Shown: in pieces, positions 57,513 through 64,000 of the stretch
How the letters are laid out: the number at the start of each line of letters is the position of its first letter
Numbering within the stretch: the stretch's first letter is position 1
NCBI GenBank assembly: GCA_021234155.1
Contig: JAJEKV010000002.1
Location: forward strand, 29,075,115 to 29,139,114
Source of the DNA: Isoetes taiwanensis
Lineage: Eukaryota > Streptophyta > Lycopodiopsida > Isoetales > Isoetaceae
Reading direction: 5' to 3'
DNA: 64,000 bases
Translations under genes and position numbers: made by a program
The notes under the pieces: generated by a model
Database searches by the model: none
The model's input: the letters and a program-made list of their open reading frames with translations, nothing else
Told to the model about the DNA's origin: nothing

Positions 57513-58260
57513 GTGAACGAAATGGCACCTAAGCGTCCTCGATCTTCTTTGAGCCCTCCGACCTCCTCCTCTTCCTCTTCTTCTTCAGAAGAATACTCCA
57601 GAGAGGAGTATTCTTCCCCCCTTGATTCAACTGAAGTCTCTCATGAGACTTCAGATTCAGAGGAAAACTACTACTCCAAATACTCCTCATGGCCGGAAAC
57701 TTCTGTGGAAGAAGTTCGGGAGGAGTTTTCATCCTCAACTTTTTCGGCCCCTGCTGCTCCTCCTTTCCCCCCTGCAGATCAAGTTCAAGATTCTTTTTCG
57801 GCCCCCTCCTCCTCCTCCTCCTCCTCCTCCTCCTCCTCCTCCTCCTCCTCCTCCCTCCCTCCTCCTCCTCCTCCCCCCCCCCTCCCCTCCCCCTCCCCCT
57901 CCCCCCCCCCTCCCCTCCCCTCCTCCCCTCCCCTCCTCCTCCTCCTCCTCCCCCCCCTCCTCCTCCTCCTCCTCCTCCTCCTCCTCCTCCTCAAGCAGAT
58001 GAAGTTCAAGATTCTTCACCAACTATCGTAGCCGAAGTTGAGGAAGTTGAAGTTATTTCACACAAGGTCATCCACAGCTCTCTATCACAGCGGGCCGTCA
58101 TGAATTTTCTGGATATGGGAGTGATCATCGAAGCCGAGGTCAAGCAGCCCCTTTGAAACAAAAAGCCCATGTGGAGTCTGTCTACATCCAGCATGCAGGG
58201 AAATGGGCATTGCATGAAGTGAAGACTGTGACCGAATACTGCGAGCTCTGTGCATGAAGA
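57513..58260 (+). other. Ser/Pro-rich third ORF inside the Harbinger element
   Basis: From ATG 57513: MNEMAPKRPRSSLSPPTSSS, acidic EEYSREEYSSPLDSTEVSHE, then a long TCC/CCT tract (57806-57998), then QADEVQDSSPTIVAEVEEVE, VISHKVIHSSLSQRAVMNFL in another frame and a last piece QKAHVESVYIQHAGKWALHE, KTVTEYCELC. The repeat length and C-runs make the frame unstable. Phrases VQDSF and VQDSS flank the tract, suggesting the tract expanded inside a once continuous gene. Function unknown. Confidence 0.4.
57806..57998 (+). repeat. TCC/CTCCC polypyrimidine tract
   Basis: Nearly pure C/T: TCC repeats, then CCCCTCCCCTCC runs, then TCC repeats. Open in all frames on both strands. Confidence 0.95.
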
Positions 58261-58269
58261 AAAGAAGAT

Positions 58270-58800
58270 CCTCCTGCCTTGTTTTTTTTGTTTTTTTTAT
58301 TTTTTTTATTTCTGATATGTTCTTTTGTAAAGCAAAAAATTTTGGTATGAGAAGCCTCCTGGCAACCCCTTCAGCTTATATCGGAAAGACATGTTTTTTA
58401 ATGATGTAAAATGTTTTGATGATTAACAAGGAATACAATATCTTTTTATTGTCTGAATACCTGTCACATTTTCTTTATGTTTTGTCTTCACTTTCTGATT
58501 GTGTCTGTTACTGCAGATCATAGAGCGTTGAGGACATGTATCAACTTTAAGCTGTTCTTTTTAGGGTCTAAAAAGACAGGCCAATAAATGTGGCCAATTT
58601 CATTTGTATGCACAGAAACTCAGTTGTACTGCAGTTTTATTTTGAATAAAATCTCTATTTCAACATTCAGTTATTCTAGCAGAATGGTGGTGTTTGTATT
58701 GATGACTTATTACAGATCCAGATAAGATGAAATCAATAATATTTGAGAACAAGAAAGAAAGAACAAATTATGAAAGAAGTTTGCTGACAGAATCATCAAA
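58270..58800. other. Intergenic space between the convergent Harbinger ORFs
   Basis: AT-rich with T-runs at 58281-58310. Probably 3' UTRs of both genes. Confidence 0.5.
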
Positions 58801-58802
58801 TA

Positions 58803-60156
58803 TTACAGCAGCACATGCCCATCCAAGTTCTCAAACAACACACGCCTCATCTGATCTCCTTGTTTCTTTAGACTTCTGTTCATAGCTTCAGTCTCATAAT
58901 AATAAACAGGATCAGGCTCTTCTTCGAGAGGCAGCATGTCCCATCCCATGTCTTCCATAATACAGAAGTTCCAAAGCACACAAGCAACATGTATAATCTT
59001 GGATGCCTTGCCAACATGCACAGGCAGATGTTTGAGAATTCTGAATTTCTCTTTCACAATCCCGAACCCATTTTCCACACAGACTCTACCCCTGCAAATC
59101 CTTTTATTAAACTTGCCATAAGGTCCATGATTCTGTGGAAAAACTTTCAAAAGGAAGGGTCTGGCAGCATAGGCAGAATCATCAAACAAAAGTGGAGGAA
59201 TGTTAACCTGGATTTGGTCTTCAGTGGGTTGACTTTTCTTCAATTTTCTGCCACTCAAGATTACAACTGGTTCTTTCAAGATTAGTTTGGATGCAATTTT
59301 GCTATATATGGAACTCTTCTTGAACTGATTTGAGTCATGGACTGATCCAGTTCTTGTAAGACACATTTATAAACAGCCTGATGTGTGTGACAATACCTTG
59401 CAGAAGACATGAGTGCCTTTTGTGTCGACTGTAATAGTCATCACCTTTGCCACTCTTCTTGGGTTTCCTCCATAAAAAGATATGGGACCCGTCAACAGCA
59501 CCATACGCATTTGGCAATCCTGTTGCGTCATGAAATTCTTTTATACAATGAGCTAGTCTTGCTCCAGAAGGCATGGCTACAGCCCTTTTGTAAAGCATTG
59601 TCTTCGAAGCCAACGCTAGTGTAATTTTTTTAGTATATTTCTGCACTGTAGCTTTTCCAACATAGAACCTCTGACCCACATGCAAAGGCATGTCACCATG
59701 TGCCAGAAAGTAAAGAACCATGGCTATAGCTTTCCTGGGATCAACATGGGGCCTAAGCTTAACCCCTGGCCTAATCAAATAGGGGACAACAGGCCCGACT
59801 AGTCTCTCAAAGCTGGCCCGCTTCATTCTGTAAAATAGATGCCACATATCATCTTCAAAAGAAGCTATACAATTCCATGCGTGATTATCTATATTATCCC
59901 ATTGTGTTCTTTGTCTTGGAGCAATCCAAAATCTTCTAGGTGGCCTTCTAACCCGGCATGATCCAGCTAACATCAAAGATGAGGCAGCACAGAAGAACAG
60001 ACTGTTATTTCCTTGCAAGTCATCGTCATCGAATAGATTCGTTGGGTCTTCAAGCTCGTTTAGCTCAAGAAGCTGCAAACAGAACCTTTGAAATGTGAAT
60101 CCGATTGTAAGAGCATGCAACAACATGGCAATCATTCCGAGAATCACTGGATCCAT
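58803..60156 (-). pseudogene. PIF/Harbinger DDE transposase (one frameshift)
   Basis: Read on the minus strand from ATG at 60156: an N-terminal helical part with FERLVGPVVPYLIRPGVKLR, AIAMVLYFLAHGD and VGKATVQKY (HTH-like), then the first catalytic Asp in NAYGAVDGSHIFLW (near 59500). A shift at about 59362 separates LFINV from CLTRTGSVHDSNQFKKSSIY. The second half holds the second Asp (LLFDDSAYAARPFLLK, near 59190) and the Glu (VCVENGFGIVKEKFRIL, near 59080), so the DDE triad is complete. About 450 residues in total, a usual family length. Only one or two bases separate this copy from an open frame. Confidence 0.92.
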
Positions 60157-60486
60157 GATAGAACGGCCGACAAGTAGAACCTATGCAAAGAACACAGCAA
60201 ACGAAATATCCCACAAAGCTTACCTACCAGCAGGAACATGGGAAGAAATATCCCATATTTTGGAGGCTGATTCAAAATTGGAGAGGAATTATCCCACAAA
60301 AACTTGACCTATCGGAATGATTCGATGGAGTAGTTCTCCGGCAGGAAACCAAAAATTGAGGCCTAATGGACGCTGTTAGACCTCGAGAGACAGCCTTCTC
60401 TCCTCTCCTCCCAGAAAAATACGTACAATTCTGAGAGGAGTCGTATAGGACGAGAGACGGGTATTTTGGCAAGCATGTGGCCAACC

Positions 60487-60580
<94 letters not shown>
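60487..60580 (+). repeat. AG microsatellite
   Basis: About 42 AG units, ending GGGAGAGAGGGAGGAGG. Confidence 0.97.
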
Positions 60581-60582
<2 letters not shown>

Positions 60583-60599
60583 GGAGGAGGAAATCCCAG

Positions 60600-61200
60600 G
60601 TGTGTGGTTATGGCTTGCACCATGGAATCAATCATTTCATTATAGTCTGCTCAATCTTTAGAATCTGTGGATGCTCTCCCCAGAGTTACATTGCTGTGAT
60701 TGATCAGATATCATGGCCATGCTTGCTTTCCAAGTGGTCCAAATAGCTTGAATTAGTGTCTGTTGTCATTTGATTTTATAGGTGAAGGGATATTTCTCCC
60801 CCCAGCGCCGTTGTTTCCACCTTGAAAAAACTGCTATGAGACAGACTCTGTTGGCCATGCTTTCCCAGCGATTTGCTTTTTCATCTATTATAATACAATA
60901 TATAGCTTTGAGAAGTTCTAAAACCATCTAGCAAGGCCATTTCGTCATATTAAGAGTGGCTGATAGAGTCTAGAAATCTCAGAAAATCTGTTGAATGATC
61001 TTCTTTCACTGACAACTGCCTATCAACATCTCTGCCCTGAGTTTGTATCAGCTAGTAAATCCCCGATTGATCAGGTGGACCGTAACACCTCTTCCGGCAG
61101 GCTTTTGCCTAATCAGCCCTAAATATAAATAAATATAAAAGGGTTATCACCTTTAAATAAATAACTTTGAGTTTTTTTTGCTATCAAAACTTCTATTGGG
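60600..61200. other. No gene recognised
   Basis: No supported feature. Confidence 0.4.
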
Positions 61201-61224
61201 GAGTAGGTTATGGGAAATTATTAA

Positions 61225-61288
61225 GACTTGTGGTGCTACCTTAAGTGTAGGGTTCAAATCCAAATAAGCTTATTTTGTCCCATAGCTC
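61225..61288 (+). mobile_element. SINE-like fragment
   Basis: AGGGTTCAAATCC is a pol III B-box match (61251), preceded by GTGGTGCTACC, and followed by TTGTCCCATAGC, which resembles the common SINE tail start. Diverged, low confidence. Confidence 0.3.
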
Positions 61289-61544
61289 TTTTGGTTCTTG
61301 AAGGTAGGATGTTAATGTTCTTGTTTCTCTCATTTGTTATGTGTTATTTTCCCTTGCTAGATTGTTGGTATTGCACTAGGATTATTAAGTTGATTCATCG
61401 CTTTCTTGATATGTAATTTTGGTTCTTGAAGGTAGGACGTTAATGTTCTTGTTTCTCTCATTTGTTATGTGTTATTTTCCCTTGCTAAATTGTTGGTACT
61501 GCACTAGGGTTTATTAAGTTGATTCATCGCTTTCTTGATATGTA
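61289..61544 (+). repeat. 128-bp tandem duplication
   Basis: 61289-61416 and 61417-61544 differ at only a few positions (start TTTTGGTTCTTGAAGGTAGG, end TTTCTTGATATGTA). A recent local duplication. Confidence 0.92.
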
Positions 61545-61794
61545 TTTGCCATATTGTTGATGTCTAATGTGTTTGCATTGCCATGAAAATACTTTAAATT
61601 GAATTCTATTCCATGTAATATGCTCCCAAGTTAGTCTACTCATAAAATGTTTCTTTGATATAGTCCTTTGGGGGCTGAAGACTAGATGCCATGGTCTAAC
61701 TCTCACGGCTAATACACAGCTTATTAATATTATCGCCACAATTGTTAGCATATATTTGATACCCAACATGGGTGCAACGTGAAGCTCATCGTTA

Positions 61795-61860
61795 AGTGGT
61801 CCTCCAATTTTGGACGCAGCATGGAAGGGTGTGTATACACGAGGCTTACCCCGCCCCTAT
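61795..61860 (+). repeat. Dispersed repeat shared with 6296-6363
   Basis: Inverted relative to 6296-6363; probably from the same LTR family. Confidence 0.55.
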
Positions 61861-61993
61861 GCCACTGGCCTAATCAGCCAAGTTGGCCACTCTAGTACCT
61901 AGAGGAATATTGGTTGCACCTTATAATTGTCCTAGTTATTTGTCTTATTTTTAACATAGGTGCAATGATAATATATTTGTTTTTTGCTCTCCC

Positions 61994-62941
61994 TTTTTTT
62001 TTTTTTTTTTTTTTTTTTTTGAGCAAGAGAGATTTTTATCATTATGGAAAAACAACAAAGAAGAACAAGAAGGAACCATAGTGTCAATCCTCCTCCATGA
62101 AAGGAGAGAAGAGAGTAACAAAAGGTAGAAATCCAAAGTGAGAAAGCCTAGCTGGATAGCTTGTTCCAGCACCATAAGGTAAGTCCAAGTTGTGAAGAAG
62201 AGAAAATCTTGCAAAATGTTCTTCCTAACATGAAACTTGGTCTTCATAGAGTGAAAGTCAACAAATCAAAATGAAGAAACCGAGCTGGATAGCTTGAACC
62301 ATCATGATAAGTCCAAGTTATGAATAAGAGAAAGCTTTGCAGAATGGTCTTCCAAACTTGAAACTTTGTCTTCGTAGCATAACACCCAGCAGATAACCTC
62401 CTTATAATCTTCAGATTTCCTTGAGTTCCTGCTAAATAAACCTGATAAAGAACAGAAACCATTGAAAGAAATGAAGCAAGCAAGGGATTAAAGGCAGTGT
62501 TCAGGAATGGAGAAGAGATGGAAAGGAGTAGGAAGGGTGTAAAAGGTGCAACTGAGTTGTCCAAGAAGCTCAGATTAGGGAAGTCAAGTTGAATCTGAAA
62601 ATCCCCATCATCTATGCTACAGCTGTCTATCAAACATTCAGGATCATTGGAAGCATATAGAATCATCATTGCACCATATGCATCTGCTAGCCCTTTGTTC
62701 ACATAATATAAATCCCTTAATCTTTCAAACTGTCTGTCTGTTAATCTGGAGTGCCATCTTGCCAAGAAATGGAACAGGCAGAAGACATTATACACTCTAG
62801 AACAAAAGGTTCTGGCCCACATCAATTCTTTTTGCTTCTGAACCTCAGCATTCAGTTTATCAGCTAAGACCTTATCCATGTCTTCCAATCTGTATTCAAG
62901 AGACTCTGTATCATTCTTGAAGAGGGAGGCCTCCTGAGATG

Positions 62942-62943
<2 letters not shown>
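61994..62943 (-). mobile_element. Retroposed sequence with poly(A), coding-like frame of unknown family
   Basis: A 27-base T run (61994-62020) is the poly(A) end on the minus strand. The 5' side is cut at 62943 by the poly(A) of the next LINE. Inside, a minus frame from 62940 to 62244 reads SSQEASLFKNDTESLEYRLE, DMDKVLADKLNAEVQKQKEL, then RLTDRQFERLRDLYYVNKGL, and hydrophobic stretches (PFLLLSISSPFL). I do not recognise it. The lysine-rich start of the longer frame to 63029 is the LINE poly(A) read as codons. A roughly 150-bp diverged tandem repeat is at 62113-62395 (AGCTGGATAGCTTG twice). Confidence 0.5.
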
Positions 62944-62978
<35 letters not shown>

Positions 62979-63960
62979 AAAGAACGAGATTTTTATATTA
63001 TATATGAAATAAAGAGTACAATGCTTCATTGCACATAGAGGATTACTACAGGAGTAATCTCGACATCTTCATCCTCTATGTGTAGAAACTTATTATCTGC
63101 TCAAAAGCTGATATACATTAAGCGCATAATTCCTCCAACTTGATAACCAGATTATACAAGAAGATGCAAGGAAAGAAGGTTCCCGAAAGATTCAAATAAT
63201 CTCAGAAGGCCAGAATAGAACATTTAGAGACAATGAGGAGCGAAAGAAGTGACGGGGTCCTTGCTCGCTGCTGAGCACCAAATAATGTAGGCATTATCAG
63301 AAATGGCATGGAATTCTAAGCAACTCGAACATGGCAGTATTCGAGCGATCCAAATCAGTCTTGGATAGTACCTGGTATTTGGCATATCAGTACCAATAAA
63401 AACACCCAAGCTTTAGTACTTAGTTTCTCCTCGTTTTTACACAAATCCAGGTATTCTATCAGCAAAGAAATCAGTATTAGTACCAATAACATTAAGGTTG
63501 GATTTATATAATTGAAAAGAACCTTCAAAGCTACCATACATATCCCATTTCCTGTCATACTTGTCTCTAAGGTCACGTTTGTGTGCAGTAGCCAACAACT
63601 CCAGATCATATTGAAAATTCAATTTAATCCACATAATAGAAAATTTGTTTCCCCCATATAACACTCTATTCCTTGATTTCCAAATATTCAAAAGGCAAGA
63701 AAGATAATAGTATTTTTGAAAGTATCCTCATTTTGAATACATCTTAATAAGGAGTTATTATACGGAAGATTGGACTTACTAGAAGACCAGGACCAGAAGC
63801 TATTGAGTTTAGGGCAAAAGAAGATGTGATCCATAGTCTCCAAATCATTAGAATTCAAAGGGCATAAGGGGGAGAGAGTAGGATTTCTCTTGCTCAAGAG
63901 TACAGAACTCATGAGACCAGGGTAATAAAGAGAGGCTAAAACTCGCCAAATGGCGATTTT
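62944..63960 (-). pseudogene. L1-type LINE ORF2 C-terminal region with poly(A)
   Basis: Read on the minus strand: SPLCPLNSNDLETMDHIFFC, PKLNSFWSW (63780-63870) is the zf-RVT region of plant L1 ORF2 (C.LC.....E...H.F..C......W). Then NIWKSRNRVLYGG, usual after zf-RVT. The following 600 bp are in several frames with stops and hold GVFIGTDMPNTRYYPRL. It ends AAAATCTCGTTCTTTC plus a 34-base poly(A) (62944-62977), the same end pattern as at 49612-49637. The RT part must lie beyond 64000. Confidence 0.72.
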
Positions 63961-64000
63961 TTAGACCTTTACTAAAATTTCGTGGCTAAAGTTTATAAGG

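Larger units (their letters stand above)
55860..60390. mobile_element. PIF/Harbinger DNA transposon, nearly complete
   Basis: It carries a Myb/SANT-like ORF1 on +, a Ser/Pro-rich ORF on + and a DDE transposase on -, arranged convergently. Candidate termini share TCTAACAGC and TTAGG (55863-55877 on +, 60362-60386 on -), but they are weak and the usual 3-bp TWA duplication was not established, so boundaries are approximate. The transposase has one frameshift and ORF1 one, so this copy may be recent yet inactive. Confidence 0.75.

Noticed and set aside
57735-58022. Minus-strand Glu/Gly and Arg-rich ORFs
   Set aside because: Complement of the TCC tract.
55737-60487. TTGGCCACATGC near both AG microsatellites as Harbinger termini
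   Set aside because: The AG runs are not inverted relative to each other as the 12-mers are, so true terminal repeats do not fit; likely coincidence.
62941-63029. Poly-lysine N-terminus of the minus-strand ORF
   Set aside because: It is the poly(A) of the neighbouring LINE read as AAA codons.

Overview
This is a nuclear plant window dominated by transposable elements. The evidence is chromodomain-type and other Ty3/gypsy pol genes, plant L1-type LINEs with APE endonuclease and zf-RVT-like regions, tRNA-derived SINEs, a PIF/Harbinger transposon, CACTA-like termini, a plant GT31/DUF604 glycosyltransferase gene with GT-AG introns, and BAHD, LRR and PPR gene fragments. The repeat style (many layered old elements, several RT lineages) suggests a non-seed vascular plant or another large-genome plant such as a fern, lycophyte or conifer. 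I cannot fix the taxon from sequence alone. Only one protein-coding gene looks intact.

Layout. 1-4.6 kb: a decayed Ty3/gypsy gag-pol on + with stops, frameshifts and a GAATA expansion. 4.7-8.3 kb: the leader and 5' LTR end of a minus-strand LTR element, dispersed repeats and SINE tails. 8.3-21 kb: a nested complex. A chromovirus pol is split by a TIR element (25-bp TIRs, 4-bp duplication AGTA) in reverse transcriptase and by a CACTA-like element in integrase, and the middle part is inverted. Inside it lie minisatellites, a GA-rich tract and an array of perfect 22-30-bp palindromes. 16.55-29.81 kb: a direct tandem duplication of about 7.1 kb and 6.1 kb. Each copy holds palindromes, a LINE tail, CACTA repeats, the integrase end with chromodomain, an LTR and a minus-strand LINE interrupted by a SINE. 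Copy A alone carries a 1,022-bp insertion made of two head-to-tail units.

29.88-33.13 kb: a 3.26-kb segment bounded by about 60-bp inverted repeats whose cores are GC-rich palindromes. 33.4-36.9 kb: an LRR exon, BAHD acyltransferase remnants and an unrecognised coding-like segment. 39.2-42.0 kb: a complete three-exon GT31/DUF604 glycosyltransferase gene. 42-49 kb: mostly unannotatable, with a tRNA-like SINE head and a 74-bp minisatellite. 49.3-53.7 kb: LINE pieces, a small MITE with 116-bp arms, and exon-like fragments. 54.2-55.2 kb: a broken copy of an unfamiliar Cys/His-rich protein family. 55.9-60.4 kb: a PIF/Harbinger element with a Myb/SANT-like ORF, an extra Ser/Pro-rich ORF and a convergent DDE transposase with one frameshift. 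61.2-64 kb: a 128-bp tandem duplication, a retroposed transcript of unknown coding capacity, and the 3' end of another L1 with its poly(A).

The genes do not form operons. The logic of the window is successive insertion: retroelement, then DNA transposon, then SINE, then segmental duplication and inversion.
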